Of a stretch of DNA of 64,000 bases, positions 16,789 through 24,338 are shown in pieces. Source of the stretch: Roseateles_E sp005503085 (lineage in GTDB: Bacteria > Pseudomonadota > Gammaproteobacteria > Burkholderiales > Burkholderiaceae_C); contig NZ_JAQOWX010000015.1 of assembly GCF_028462495.1 (NCBI RefSeq), positions 1 through 64,000 on the forward strand. Reading direction: 5' to 3'. Every line of letters starts with the position of its first letter. Position 1 is the stretch's first letter. Under the pieces are notes generated by a model. That model searched no databases. It had not been told where the DNA came from and worked only from the letters and a program-made list of their open reading frames with translations. Both the position numbers and the translations under genes were made by a program.

Positions 16789-18149
16789 ACCGAACCATGC
16801 TCCGTCGACAATTTTTGCTCTCTTCCGCCGCCGCCCTCGCGGCGAGTGGCATCTCTTCCCTTGCACACGCCGCCGCACGTCCGCGCCTGCGCCTGGCGAT
16901 GATAGGCACCGGCATGCGGGGTCAGGTCTTGCTGCGCGAGCTGCTGCGCCGCGAGGATGTGGACCTGGTGGCGCTGTGCGATATCGAGCCCATCATGCTC
17001 ACGCGCGCGCTGGCCATGGTCGAGGGCGCCGGCCAGCCCGCGCCCAGGACCTATGGCGAGAGCGGTGACACCCAGGCCTGGCGCCGGCTGCTGGAGCTGC
17101 CGGGCCTGGACGGCGTGATCATCGCCACACCCTGGGAATGGCATGCCGAGATGGCTATCGCCGCGATGCAGGCCAAGGTGGCGGTGGGCTGCGAGGTGGT
17201 GGCCGGCGTCACGCTGCAGGACCACTGGGATGTGCTGAACACCCAGCTGAAGACCGGCACGCCCTATATGCTGCTGGAGAACGTCTGCTACCGGCGCGAC
17301 GTGATGGCGGCGCTGCAGATGGTGCGTGCCGGCCTGTTCGGCGAGCTGGTGCATCTGCAGGGCGGCTACCAGCATGATCTGCGCGCGGTCAAGTTCAACA
17401 GCGGCGACCCGGCCAGGCCCTATGGCGGCGGCGTCGAGTTCGGTGCCAAGGGCTGGAGCGAGGCGCGCTGGCGCACCGAGCACTCGGTGCAGCGCAATGG
17501 CGAACTCTATCCCAGCCACGGCATCGGGCCGCTGGCCATGTATGCCAATATCCATCGCGGCAACCGCTTCACCCGCATCAATGCCTTCGCCAGCAAGGCC
17601 CGGGGCCTGCAGGACTATGTGCAGACCCAGGGCGGTGCCAAGCACCCGAATGCGGCCGTCAGGTTCAAGCTGGGCGATATCGTCACGACCACGCTGGCCT
17701 GCGAGAACGGCGAGACCATGATCCTGCAGCACGACACCTCGCTGCCGCGCCCTTACTCGCTGGGCTTCCGGGTGCAGGGCACCAAGGGCCTGTGGATGGA
17801 TCTGAACCAGTCCATCCATATCGAAGGCCGCAGCAAGCCGCATGAGTGGGAGGCCTTCAAAAGCTACCAGGACCGCTACGACCATCCGCTGTGGAAGAAG
17901 TACGAGGGCGCGGCGGCCGGTGCCGGCCATGGCGGCATGGACTTCTTCGTGATCCACGCCTTTGTCGAGGCGCTGAAGGCCGATGCCCCGATGCCCATCG
18001 ACATCTATGACGCGGTGGCCTGGAGCGCGATCACGCCGCTGTCCGAGCAGTCGATCGCGCAGAGCTTCCAGACCCTGGACTTCCCCGACTTCAGCGGCGG
18101 GCTGTGGAAGACGCGCAAGCCTATCTTTGGCTTCGACGAGCGCTACTGA
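16785..18149 (+). CDS. GH109 alpha-N-acetylgalactosaminidase
   Basis: A 454-residue Gfo/Idh/MocA-fold enzyme of the GH109 type, which cleaves terminal alpha-GalNAc with a tightly bound NAD+ through an oxidation-elimination mechanism. It has a twin-arginine signal (LRRQFLLSS, then AALAASG) as expected for a protein exported with its cofactor, the dinucleotide loop MIGTGMRGQ, IIATPWEWH, CEVVAGVTL, and the family block ELYPSHGIGP. GH109 proteins also include enzymes of other specificity, but co-location with agaS, nagA and a GalNAc-type kinase supports alpha-GalNAcase. It is the last gene of the plus-strand arm and overlaps the convergent PAP2 gene by 7 bp. Confidence 0.88.
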   Translation: MNRTMLRRQFLLSSAAALAASGISSLAHAAARPRLRLAMIGTGMRGQVLLRELLRREDVDLVALCDIEPIMLTRALAMVEGAGQPAPRTYGESGDTQAWRRLLELPGLDGVIIATPWEWHAEMAIAAMQAKVAVGCEVVAGVTLQDHWDVLNTQLKTGTPYMLLENVCYRRDVMAALQMVRAGLFGELVHLQGGYQHDLRAVKFNSGDPARPYGGGVEFGAKGWSEARWRTEHSVQRNGELYPSHGIGPLAMYANIHRGNRFTRINAFASKARGLQDYVQTQGGAKHPNAAVRFKLGDIVTTTLACENGETMILQHDTSLPRPYSLGFRVQGTKGLWMDLNQSIHIEGRSKPHEWEAFKSYQDRYDHPLWKKYEGAAAGAGHGGMDFFVIHAFVEALKADAPMPIDIYDAVAWSAITPLSEQSIAQSFQTLDFPDFSGGLWKTRKPIFGFDERY

Positions 18150-18976
18150 AGGCGCTGGGTGCCGCCACGCCGGTAATAGCGCCCTAGCTCCACGCTGACG
18201 ATGCAGACGCTGAGCCAGGCCAGGCCGGAGGCGAAGCCGGCGGCCACATCGGTGGCGAAGTGCACCTGCAGAAAGACGCGGCTGCAGCCGACCGTGAAGG
18301 CCAGGGCGGCGGCCGCCAGCACGGCCGGCAGATGCCAGACCGCCGGCAGGCTGCGCAGCGCCAGATAGGCCAGCATGCCGTAGGCGACCACGGCGCCCGA
18401 GCTGTGGCCGCTGGGGAAGCTCCAGCCCAGCTCGCTGACCAGGCCGTGGTCGTGCACCGGGCGGGCGCGCTCGAAAATGCGCTTGAGCAGCGGATTCAGC
18501 AGCCCGTTGCCGCCCAGCGCCAGCACCCAGCCCAGCGCCAGCGCATGGCGGCGCTTGAGGAGCAGCAGCAGCGTGACGACCACGCCCAGCAGGCTCAGGT
18601 TCAGTACATCGCCGAAACGGGTGAAGCCAGCGAAGACGCGCAGCGTCGCGGCGTCGACATGCTGGCGTATCGAGGCCGTCAGCGCCTCGTCGGCCAGCGC
18701 CAGCGTGCCGCCACGGCCCAGGTGTTCGGCGATCTCGGCGAACAGCCCGGCGCCGCCCAGCAGCAGGCCGAAGCCGGCCAGTGCGTTCAGCAGCACGAAG
18801 CCGCTGGGCGGCAGCGCGCTGCGGGCGCGCGGCAGCAGATGGCGGTCCAGCGACCACCACAGCGCCGCCGTGGCGAGCAGCAGCAGCATCAGCAGGGCCA
18901 GAAAGACCGGCAGGGCCTGAGCGCCCGTCTGGGTGGCCAGGGTGACGAGGGGGTGGTCCAGCGGCGTGGCGGTCAT
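18143..18976 (-). CDS. PAP2-family membrane phosphatase
   Basis: A 277-residue integral membrane protein with the three-part acid phosphatase signature: KRIFERARP, PSGHSSG, and SRVFLQVHFATD. About six hydrophobic segments surround the signature, and an N-terminal extension of two or three helices precedes it. Members dephosphorylate lipid phosphates such as undecaprenyl pyrophosphate or phosphatidic acid on the periplasmic face. The substrate cannot be told from the sequence. It is unrelated to the GalNAc genes except for the convergent 7-bp overlap. Confidence 0.85.
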   Translation of the reverse strand: MTATPLDHPLVTLATQTGAQALPVFLALLMLLLLATAALWWSLDRHLLPRARSALPPSGFVLLNALAGFGLLLGGAGLFAEIAEHLGRGGTLALADEALTASIRQHVDAATLRVFAGFTRFGDVLNLSLLGVVVTLLLLLKRRHALALGWVLALGGNGLLNPLLKRIFERARPVHDHGLVSELGWSFPSGHSSGAVVAYGMLAYLALRSLPAVWHLPAVLAAAALAFTVGCSRVFLQVHFATDVAAGFASGLAWLSVCIVSVELGRYYRRGGTQRLQ

Positions 18977-19017
18977 CGGTGCGGATCGGCAGAGAAGCGC
19001 CGCATCATGCCGGAATC

Positions 19018-19125
19018 AGCAACAGTGCATTGAAGCCAGCCTGGTTTTTCCGGAGCGCCCGAAGTTTCACAGTAGAGCCCATGGACACGGCGGGTGCCGG
19101 GTCCAAGCAAAACCCCCGAAGCTGA
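19018..19125 (+). promoter_or_regulatory. Conserved DUF4148 promoter and leader, copy 1
   Basis: AGCAACAGTGCATT (19018) is followed exactly 26 bp later by GTTTTTC, 50 bp later by CACAGT and 63 bp later by ATGGACACGGC. The same four words with the same spacings occur before the other two DUF4148 genes. TTTTTC and CACAGT are 17 bp apart and could be -35 and -10 hexamers, placing the transcription start close to the ATGGAC. That ATG opens a 14-codon reading frame that ends at 19125, 17 bp before the DUF4148 start. Confidence 0.6.
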
Positions 19126-19142
19126 AACCCAAGGACCCCATC

Positions 19143-19595
19143 ATGAACAAGCTGACCCTGATTGCCCTGTCCACCCTGCTGAGCGCCGGCGCCGCGATGG
19201 CCGACGGCCTGAGCCGCGATGAGGTGGTGGCCGAGCTGGTGCGTGCCCGCAATGCCGGCGAACTGACGGCGCTTCAAAGCGAGAGCTATGGCGGCTACGG
19301 CCTGAAGGTCGCGGCGAGCAGCCTCAGCCGCGAGGCGGTGACCGCCGAGCTGCGGCGCGCCCAGCAATCCGGCGAGCTGGCCCGCCAGGAGGCCGAGCGC
19401 TATGGCCCCTCGGTCGCGCCGATCGCCTCGACCAAGACGCGCGCCCAGGTGCTGGCCGAACTGCAGGCCGCCCGTGACAGCGGCGAGCTGGCCCTGCTGA
19501 ATAGCAACAACCCGGGTTACACCGAGCTGCTGCAACTGGGTCAGCGCAAGGCCGCTACCGAGCTGATGGCCGGCCAGCCTGGCATCGCGCGCTGA
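19143..19595 (+). CDS. DUF4148 secreted repeat protein, copy 1
   Basis: A 150-residue exported protein with a 20-residue signal peptide ending GAAMA. The mature part contains three copies of a helix-like repeat: LSRDEVVAELVRARNAGEL, LSREAVTAELRRAQQSGEL and KTRAQVLAELQAARDSGEL. This is the DUF4148 pattern, abundant in Burkholderiales and of unknown function. The start is fixed by the signal peptide and conservation with the two paralogues at 22646 and 24823. It is followed by a GC hairpin and then by the small peptide gene at 19750. Confidence 0.85.
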   Translation: MNKLTLIALSTLLSAGAAMADGLSRDEVVAELVRARNAGELTALQSESYGGYGLKVAASSLSREAVTAELRRAQQSGELARQEAERYGPSVAPIASTKTRAQVLAELQAARDSGELALLNSNNPGYTELLQLGQRKAATELMAGQPGIAR

Positions 19596-19601
19596 GGGGC
19601 A

Positions 19602-19629
19602 GGGCCGGCGACTCCCGGGCCGCCGGCCC
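19602..19629 (+). terminator. GC-rich hairpin after DUF4148 copy 1
   Basis: GGGCCGGCG (19602-19610) pairs perfectly with CGCCGGCCC (19621-19629) around a 10-base loop, 7 bp after the stop codon. There is no T-tract, so it may be a weak or Rho-assisted terminator or an mRNA-stabilising stem. Confidence 0.45.
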
Positions 19630-19631
19630 GC

Positions 19632-19731
19632 TCGTCGCGGGAATTTGCAGCTCATCCGCTGCGGCCGGCAGCCCATCGCGAGGCCATGGCAAGCCCGGCC
19701 GGCATTGCCGACACTGCAATCACTGACACAG
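19632..19731 (+). promoter_or_regulatory. Four-copy regulatory element, copy 1
   Basis: TCGTCGC (19632) and TCATCCG (19652) are 20 bp apart with TTGCA between them. A third similar word, CCATCGC, lies at 19673, and CACTGCAATCACTGACACAG begins exactly 80 bp after the first word. The same arrangement precedes the genes at 23335, 25455 and 27978. Confidence 0.6.
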
Positions 19732-19749
19732 CCACCCCAGGAGCCCACC

Positions 19750-19998
19750 ATGAACACCCGCCGCCACCTTCAGTCTCTCGCCGTCCTCGCCACCGCAGCC
19801 GTCGCCGTTCTCGGCGCCGCGATGCTGGCCACCCACGCGCCCAGGACCGAGATCGTGCAGCTGGAGCGCGTGGTGATCGTTGGCAAGCGCGCCGAGGCGC
19901 CGGTCGTCGCGCAACTGCCGCGCGTCGTGATCACCGGCCGCAGCACGGCGGCCGAGCAGCTGGCCGAGGCCAGCCTGCTGAAGGCGAAGATGGTCTGA
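19750..19998 (+). CDS. Small membrane-anchored peptide with two VVIxG motifs, copy 1
   Basis: An 82-residue protein with one N-terminal hydrophobic helix (LAVLATAAVAVLGAAMLA) that could be a membrane anchor or uncleaved signal. Two similar short blocks follow: EIVQLERVVIVGKR and QLPRVVITGRST. Paralogues are at 23335 (82 residues) and 25455 (92 residues), with the blocks almost unchanged and the rest diverged, so selection acts on the blocks. I recognise no named family. The blocks resemble the VVVTGSR stretch just before the plug of TonB-dependent receptors. An independent terminator follows. Confidence 0.75.
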   Translation: MNTRRHLQSLAVLATAAVAVLGAAMLATHAPRTEIVQLERVVIVGKRAEAPVVAQLPRVVITGRSTAAEQLAEASLLKAKMV

Positions 19999-20022
19999 GC
20001 GCTGGCTTCGCTGCTGTCACCG

Positions 20023-20046
20023 GGCCCGCCTTGTGCGGGCCTTTTT
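20023..20046 (+). terminator. Rho-independent terminator after small peptide copy 1
   Basis: GGCCCGC (20023-20029) pairs with GCGGGCC (20035-20041) and is followed by TTTTT. It lies 25 bp after the stop codon of the small peptide gene. Confidence 0.85.
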
Positions 20047-20051
20047 CATTG

Positions 20052-20837
20052 CTAGGCCTCGAAGGGATGACCCTCGGCCCGCAGCCGGCGCAGGCCGCTG
20101 TCCAGATGGGCGCGCGCGCTTTGCGCATCGCCCTCGCGCATTTGCTCATAGGTGCGCTGCGCGATCGCCGGCGGCACCGGCTTGAGCGCCCGCCCGCTGC
20201 TCATCGCCTTGAGCTGGACCTCTGCCGCGCGCTCCAGATAGTAGAGATCGTCCCAGGCTTCAGCGATGCTGGGGCCGCCCACCATCACGCCATGGTTCTT
20301 CAGGAACAGGATGTCGGCCGTACCCATGGCTGCGGCGATGCGGTCGCCCTCGGAGGCGTCGAGCGCCAGGCCGTTGTAGTGTTCGTCTACCGCCGTGCGG
20401 CCGTAGAACTTCAGCGCGGTCTGGCCGGCCCAGAGCAGCGGTGGGCCCTCCAGCATGGCCAGCGCGGTGGCGTTGGGCATGTGCGTGTGGAAGGCGGCGC
20501 GCAGGCGCGGCTGGGCGCGGTGCAGCCGCGCGTGAATGTAGAAGGCCGTGGCCTCGGGCTGGCCCTGGCCGGCGACGACATGGCCGTCGACATGGCAGAC
20601 CAGCAGCCGCGAGGCGGTGATCTCGGCGAAGGCGTAGCCGTAGGGGTTGACCAGGAAGAGCTCGTCGTGGCCGGGCAGCAGGGCCGAGAAATGGTTGCAG
20701 ATGCCTTCCTCCAGCCCGTGCCGGGCGGCCAGCTGGAAGCAGGCGGCCAGCTCGATGCGGGCCTGGCGGATCGCGTCGGTTTCTTCCAGCGCGAGGTGCA
20801 CAGCGGACGCGCCGCCAATCGTGATCGTATGAGCCAT
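20052..20837 (-). CDS. Class II aldolase/adducin-family protein
   Basis: A 261-residue zinc-dependent aldolase-fold protein. It shows the N-terminal GICNHFSALLPG block, the HTHMPNATALAML metal-binding HxH, and ILFLKNHGVMVGG containing the third metal His. Relatives include fuculose-phosphate aldolase and decarboxylases, and the substrate here is unknown. The ATG at 20837 is preferred because GGGAGG sits 9 bp upstream; a GTG at 20858 that overlaps the HAD stop lacks any ribosome site. It forms an operon with the HAD gene and is divergent from the LysR regulator at 21664. Confidence 0.85.
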   Translation of the reverse strand: MAHTITIGGASAVHLALEETDAIRQARIELAACFQLAARHGLEEGICNHFSALLPGHDELFLVNPYGYAFAEITASRLLVCHVDGHVVAGQGQPEATAFYIHARLHRAQPRLRAAFHTHMPNATALAMLEGPPLLWAGQTALKFYGRTAVDEHYNGLALDASEGDRIAAAMGTADILFLKNHGVMVGGPSIAEAWDDLYYLERAAEVQLKAMSSGRALKPVPPAIAQRTYEQMREGDAQSARAHLDSGLRRLRAEGHPFEA

Positions 20838-20854
20838 GGCTTGATGCCTCCCGC

Positions 20855-21559
20855 TCACCAGTCTAGCGAGGCGAACAGCGCTGGCACTTCGTCCAGCCGC
20901 GTCAGGGTCGCGTCGGGGCGGTAGTCGGGCAGCGGCCGGCGGCCGGTGCCGCGATCGATCCAGACGCAGCGAAAGCCGATATCGCGCGCCGCCGCGTGGT
21001 CCAGATGCGGGCTGGCGCAGATGTGGACCACCTCGTCCTTGCTGACGCCCAGCGCCTCATGTGCATGCTCGAACAGCCGGGGCGCCGGCTTGTAGGCACC
21101 CGCCTGCTGGGCCGTGATCACGCGGTCGATATGGCCGCCCAGCTGGGCCACATTGCCGGCAATGATGTCGTCGTCGGTGTTCGAGACGATGCAAAGCCGG
21201 TAGCCGGCCTGCTTGAGCCGGGCCAGCGTGTCCACCACCTCGGGAAAGGGCGGCATGCGCGAGATGCGCTCGGTCAGCACGCGGATGTCGCCGTCATCGA
21301 CCGGCAGACCCAGCTCCTGCAGCGCCAGGCGCAAGCCCTGGCCGGCCACCTCGCGGAAGCTGCGGTGCGGCGGCGTCTGCTCCAGCGCATGTTCGTGGCG
21401 GTCATAGACCTCGATCAAGGTAGCCGGCTCGATATGGCCGGCCTGCTTGCGCGCCAGCAGCTCGCGCACGGCGGCCTGCAGGCCCTCGTCCCACTGGATC
21501 AACGTGCCGTAGCAGTCGAAGGTCAGCCAGCGCGGCCGCGAAGTGGTGTGAAGAGACAT
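20855..21559 (-). CDS. HAD-superfamily hydrolase, type II haloacid-dehalogenase-like
   Basis: A 234-residue HAD hydrolase with motif I FDCYGTLI, motif II CIVSNTDDDII, the motif III Lys in AYKPAPRLFEHA, and a motif IV-like HICASPHLDHAAA. The FDCYGTL form and the length fit the type II haloacid dehalogenase/phosphatase group. In motif IV the usual acidic pair is replaced by SPHLDH, so the catalytic details may differ. It is probably co-transcribed with the downstream aldolase and controlled by the divergent LysR regulator. Confidence 0.85.
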   Translation of the reverse strand: MSLHTTSRPRWLTFDCYGTLIQWDEGLQAAVRELLARKQAGHIEPATLIEVYDRHEHALEQTPPHRSFREVAGQGLRLALQELGLPVDDGDIRVLTERISRMPPFPEVVDTLARLKQAGYRLCIVSNTDDDIIAGNVAQLGGHIDRVITAQQAGAYKPAPRLFEHAHEALGVSKDEVVHICASPHLDHAAARDIGFRCVWIDRGTGRRPLPDYRPDATLTRLDEVPALFASLDW

Positions 21560-21609
21560 CGGGAGTCCTGGGTCGTTGAAGAATGGAGCGAAGCCTAGCC
21601 AGCGCCGTC

Positions 21610-21653
21610 GATATTTGGAAATTGGATTTGTAGTGGATGCAAATTTGAATATC
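21610..21653. promoter_or_regulatory. AT-rich inverted repeat between LysR and the HAD operon
   Basis: The 104-bp divergent spacer has an A/T-rich block bounded by GATATT (21610) and AATATC (21653), with CAAATTTG just inside the right arm. It overlaps where the LysR promoter must be, since the gene starts at 21664. This is typical of a LysR-type autoregulatory site, inferred from position and symmetry only. Confidence 0.4.
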
Positions 21654-21663
21654 TAATGTCTTC

Positions 21664-22509
21664 ATGCTTGATCTGGAACTGCTTCACACCCTGGTCTGTG
21701 TCGTTGACGAGCGCAGCTTCACGCGCGCCGGCGAGCGGGTGCACCGCACCCAGTCCACCGTCAGCCAGCAGATCCGCAAGCTGGAGGAACGGCTGGGCCA
21801 TGCCCTGCTGCTGCGCGACCGCAGCGGCAGCCAGGTGACGCCGACCGAGCAGGGCGAGCTGCTGGCCACCTATGCGCGGCGCCTGCTGGCGCTGGCCCAG
21901 GAGGCGGAAGAAGCGCTGGGCAGCAAGGGCAGCGCGCTGCTGAGCCTGCGCATCGGCGTGCCCGAGGATTTCGACGCGCGGCGCATCTCCAGCCTGCTGT
22001 CGGGCTTTGTCGCGCGGCAGCCGGGCTTGCGACTGGAAACCATCAGCGGCATGAGCAGCGAACTGCAGCGCCGGCTGGCCGGCGGCGAACTGGACATCGC
22101 GCTGGTCAAGCGGGTGCCCGGCGAGGGAGGGCTCTGCGTGGCGGCCTGGCCCGAGACCCTGGTCTGGGCCGGTGCCGGCCAGGTCTTGCCGGCCGACGAA
22201 CCGATCCCGCTGGCGCTGTTTCCGCAGGGCTGTGTTTACCGGCAGCGTGCGCTGGCGGGCCTGGACCAGGCGCGGCGGCGCTGGCGCATCGCCTTCGGCA
22301 GCCACAGCCTCAGCGGCATCCAGGCGGCGCTGTCCTCGGGTCTGGGTATCTCGGTGCTGCCCACCACGGCGCTGCTGCCCGAGCACCGCCTCTGCGAGGG
22401 CCTGCCCGCGCTGCCGCCCACCGAGCTGGCCCTGCTCAGCGCGAGCACCTCGCCCAGCACCGTGCAGCGCCAGCTGCTGGACACCCTGTGCGAGGCACTT
22501 CGATCATGA
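21664..22509 (+). CDS. LysR-family transcriptional regulator
   Basis: A 281-residue LysR-type activator. The N-terminal winged helix reads LELLHTLVCVVDERSFTRAG, RTQSTVSQQIRKLEERLG and LLLRDRSGSQVTPTEQGELL. The ligand-binding domain starts near residue 90 (LRIGVPEDF) and includes the GLGISVLPTTALL block. It is divergent from the HAD/aldolase operon, which it probably controls. The DUF4148 copy 2 promoter begins 7 bp after its stop. Confidence 0.92.
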   Translation: MLDLELLHTLVCVVDERSFTRAGERVHRTQSTVSQQIRKLEERLGHALLLRDRSGSQVTPTEQGELLATYARRLLALAQEAEEALGSKGSALLSLRIGVPEDFDARRISSLLSGFVARQPGLRLETISGMSSELQRRLAGGELDIALVKRVPGEGGLCVAAWPETLVWAGAGQVLPADEPIPLALFPQGCVYRQRALAGLDQARRRWRIAFGSHSLSGIQAALSSGLGISVLPTTALLPEHRLCEGLPALPPTELALLSASTSPSTVQRQLLDTLCEALRS

Positions 22510-22516
22510 AGGAAAT

Positions 22517-22633
22517 AGCAATAGTGCGTTGAAGCGGCGCTGGTTTTTCTCTTGGAGCACAAGCTTCACAGTTGAGCCCATGGACACGGCACGCAAACAA
22601 GCCGGGTCCGAGAACCCAACGAAGCTGAACTGA
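22517..22633 (+). promoter_or_regulatory. Conserved DUF4148 promoter and leader, copy 2
   Basis: AGCAATAGTGCGTT (22517), GTTTTTC (+26), CACAGT (+50) and ATGGACACGGC (+63) reproduce the spacing of copy 1 exactly. The ATG at 22580 opens a 17-codon frame ending with TGA at 22633, 12 bp before the DUF4148 start. Confidence 0.6.
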
Positions 22634-22645
22634 AAGGACTCCATC

Positions 22646-23035
22646 ATGAACAAGATCACTGCCATCGCCCTGACTTCCCTGCTGGCCGCCGGTGCCGCCA
22701 TGGCCGATGGCGCCATCACCCGCGAGTCGCTGCGCCAGAGCCAGACTGCCGTGCAGAGCAGCACCACCCGCAGCGCCGTGATCGCTGAGTTCCAGCGCGC
22801 CCGCCAGGCTGGTGAGCTGAATGCGCTGTACCGCGAAGTCGATCTGAGCCCGGCCTCGACCGCCTCGACCACCACCCGCGCCGCCGTGCTGGCCGAGTTG
22901 CGGGCGGCCCGAGCCTCGGGCGAGCTCGCGGTGCTGAACAGCAACAACCCCAGCTATGCGCAGCTGGCCGTACTGAGTGGTGGCAAGAGCGCTGGCGGCG
23001 AGCTGCTGGCCGGCCAGCCTGCCACGGCCCGCTGA
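22646..23035 (+). CDS. DUF4148 secreted repeat protein, copy 2
   Basis: A 129-residue exported protein with a signal peptide MNKITAIALTSLLAAGAAMA and two well-preserved repeats, TTRSAVIAEFQRARQAGEL and TTRAAVLAELRAARASGEL. A degraded first repeat begins ITRESLRQS. The C-terminus (LLAGQPATAR) matches copy 1 (LMAGQPGIAR). Function is unknown. The precursor, leader and downstream small-peptide gene are arranged as in the other two cassettes, which points to duplication of the whole unit. Confidence 0.85.
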   Translation: MNKITAIALTSLLAAGAAMADGAITRESLRQSQTAVQSSTTRSAVIAEFQRARQAGELNALYREVDLSPASTASTTTRAAVLAELRAARASGELAVLNSNNPSYAQLAVLSGGKSAGGELLAGQPATAR

Positions 23036-23158
23036 CGACCGGGCGCTCCCTGGCGGGCGCCCACAAACTCAATACAAGACGACGACCGTTGACCCCGGTC
23101 TGCCAAGGGTCAGCTTCGTCTGGTGGTGCGTTGTTGTATCTACCGCCTGCCAGGCTTC

Positions 23159-23192
23159 GCCCGGTGGCCCGCACAGGCCATCGGGCTTTTTT
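23159..23192 (+). terminator. Rho-independent terminator after DUF4148 copy 2
   Basis: GCCCGGTGGCC (23159-23169) pairs with GGCCATCGGGC (23176-23186), with one G-T wobble, followed by six T. It lies about 125 bp after the stop codon. Confidence 0.85.
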
Positions 23193-23212
23193 ACGTCCGC
23201 AGCGTCTCCATT

Positions 23213-23312
23213 TCGTCGCCAGCATTTGCATCTCGTCCGGCCGGGCCGCCGACTCGTCGCCAGATCGTGGCGGCGCCTGCCGCCAAGTCAGACACTGCAA
23301 TCACTGACACAG
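23213..23312 (+). promoter_or_regulatory. Four-copy regulatory element, copy 2
   Basis: TCGTCGC (23213), TCGTCCG (23233, 20 bp on, with TTGCA between) and TCGTCGC (23254, 21 bp on) precede CACTGCAATCACTGACACAG, which starts 80 bp after the first word. This is the most regular of the four copies. Confidence 0.6.
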
Positions 23313-23334
23313 CAACACGCACAAGGAACACACC

Positions 23335-23583
23335 ATGAACACCGCCACCAAGTCTTTCGCACTCTTCGCCATCGCAGCCGTCGCCGTTGTGGGTGCTGCG
23401 ATGTTGCAGAGCCCGGCCAAGCCGGCCGCCAGCGAGATCGTGCAGCTGGAGCGTGTGGTGATCGTGGGCAAGCGTGCCGAGGCCGCGGTGATCGCGCAGC
23501 TGCCCCGCGTGGTGATCATCGGTCGCAGCACGGCGGCAGGCCACACCCAGCTGGCCGCCGCCGGCACGACCCCGGCCATCTGA
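23335..23583 (+). CDS. Small membrane-anchored peptide with two VVIxG motifs, copy 2
   Basis: An 82-residue paralogue of the product at 19750. It has an N-terminal helix ALFAIAAVAVVGAAML and the same two blocks, EIVQLERVVIVGKR and QLPRVVIIGRST, then a short variable tail. The start has AAGGAA upstream. Conservation of the two blocks against variable tails argues that the peptide is expressed and selected. Function is unknown. Confidence 0.75.
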   Translation: MNTATKSFALFAIAAVAVVGAAMLQSPAKPAASEIVQLERVVIVGKRAEAAVIAQLPRVVIIGRSTAAGHTQLAAAGTTPAI

Positions 23584-23620
23584 TCGAGCGCTCCCCACGC
23601 GGCCCTGCCGTGTCCGGTAC

Positions 23621-23649
23621 AAGCCCGCTGCATGCGGGCTTTGTCTTTT
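23621..23649 (+). terminator. Rho-independent terminator after small peptide copy 2
   Basis: AGCCCGC (23622-23628) pairs with GCGGGCT (23634-23640), followed by TTGTCTTTT. It closes cassette 2. Confidence 0.8.
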
Positions 23650-23655
23650 CTGCGC

Positions 23656-24036
23656 CTAGGCGCGCTCGGTCGGCGCGGCGATGCGCGCCAGCTGCTCGCG
23701 CAGCTGCTTGCGGCCCGCGCTGTTGCTGGACCGCCAGGCGGCCAGCGCCAGCGCCATGAAGGCCTTCTCCTTGTCGGTCGGCGCGGCGTCCAGCCGGGTC
23801 TCATCCAGCCAGCCCGGCGGCCTGCCGCAATGGCTCTCGATCTGGCGGGCCAGCTTGTCGCCGATCGGGCGTGCGGACTTGATCTGGCTCCACATGCTGG
23901 GCGAGATCTCGACGCTGGCGGCAAAGGCCTGCTCCAGTCCCTTGGGCGAGGCGCCTGCGGCCAGCGCCTGCTCGGCATAGAGCTGGAACAGCGCCAGCGC
24001 GTTCTGGCGGCGTATGAGAGTGGGGTTGGTCAGCAA
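23656..24036 (-). CDS. Small Cro/CI-like DNA-binding protein
   Basis: A 126-residue protein. Residues about 35-80 (FAASVEISPSMWSQIKSARPIGDKL ends the helix pair, then ARQIESHCGRPPGWLDE) look like a lambda-repressor-type helix-turn-helix with the C-terminal GWLD often seen in phage-type repressors. The rest is helical with a basic tail. The start is a TTG at 24036, since no ATG or GTG is available upstream in frame. A perfect 17-bp dyad lies 29 bp upstream (24065-24081), suggesting autoregulation. The family is uncertain. Confidence 0.6.
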   Translation of the reverse strand: MLTNPTLIRRQNALALFQLYAEQALAAGASPKGLEQAFAASVEISPSMWSQIKSARPIGDKLARQIESHCGRPPGWLDETRLDAAPTDKEKAFMALALAAWRSSNSAGRKQLREQLARIAAPTERA

Positions 24037-24064
24037 GGCTGTGCGCTTCGTACAACAGGAACAA

Positions 24065-24106
24065 CAGCGATTGTCGCTGTGGCTTGACGCGATAGTAAAG
24101 ACTATT
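24065..24106. promoter_or_regulatory. Dyad operators between the HTH gene and the small plus-strand ORF
   Basis: ACAGCGA-TTG-TCGCTGT (24065-24081) is a perfect dyad, and ATAGT-AAAG-ACTAT (24093-24106) is a second, smaller one. Both lie in the only region that can hold promoters for the minus-strand HTH gene and for the plus-strand ORF at 24186. This is the expected layout for a Cro/CI-type repressor site. Confidence 0.55.
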
Positions 24107-24185
24107 TACAGTGCGGCCAGCGCTGTGGGGGCCATCAGCCCTCGCAGTACCGACCCAACAATCACCCAGCAAGAAAGGCAGCATC

Positions 24186-24308
24186 GTGACCACCCGCCAC
24201 CTCATCGCCAAGCTCAGCGCCCTCGCGGCCCGAGGTGCGATCGTGCGTGGACTTGGTGAGCCGAAGCGCTTTGTTGCTTGCATGCATCCGGGAGAAGGCA
24301 GCGCCTGA
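24186..24308 (+). CDS. Possible 40-residue small protein
   Basis: A GTG-initiated frame of 40 codons (VTTRHLIAKLSALAARGAIV then RGLGEPKRFVACMHPGEGSA) preceded by AAGAAAGG. It is divergent from the HTH gene and followed 30 bp later by a strong Rho-independent terminator that has no other obvious gene to serve. The peptide is basic and lacks a membrane segment. It could equally be a non-coding transcript. No family is recognised. Confidence 0.35.
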   Translation: MTTRHLIAKLSALAARGAIVRGLGEPKRFVACMHPGEGSA

Positions 24309-24338
24309 GGCGCCGCGCCCTCTCTCCTCTGACCCCAG

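Noticed and set aside
20052..20837. Class II aldolase as the missing tagatose-bisphosphate aldolase of the GalNAc pathway
   Set aside because: It is of the fuculose-phosphate aldolase/adducin type, not the KbaY/Fba class II fold, and sits with an HAD and a LysR gene away from AgaR-like sites.
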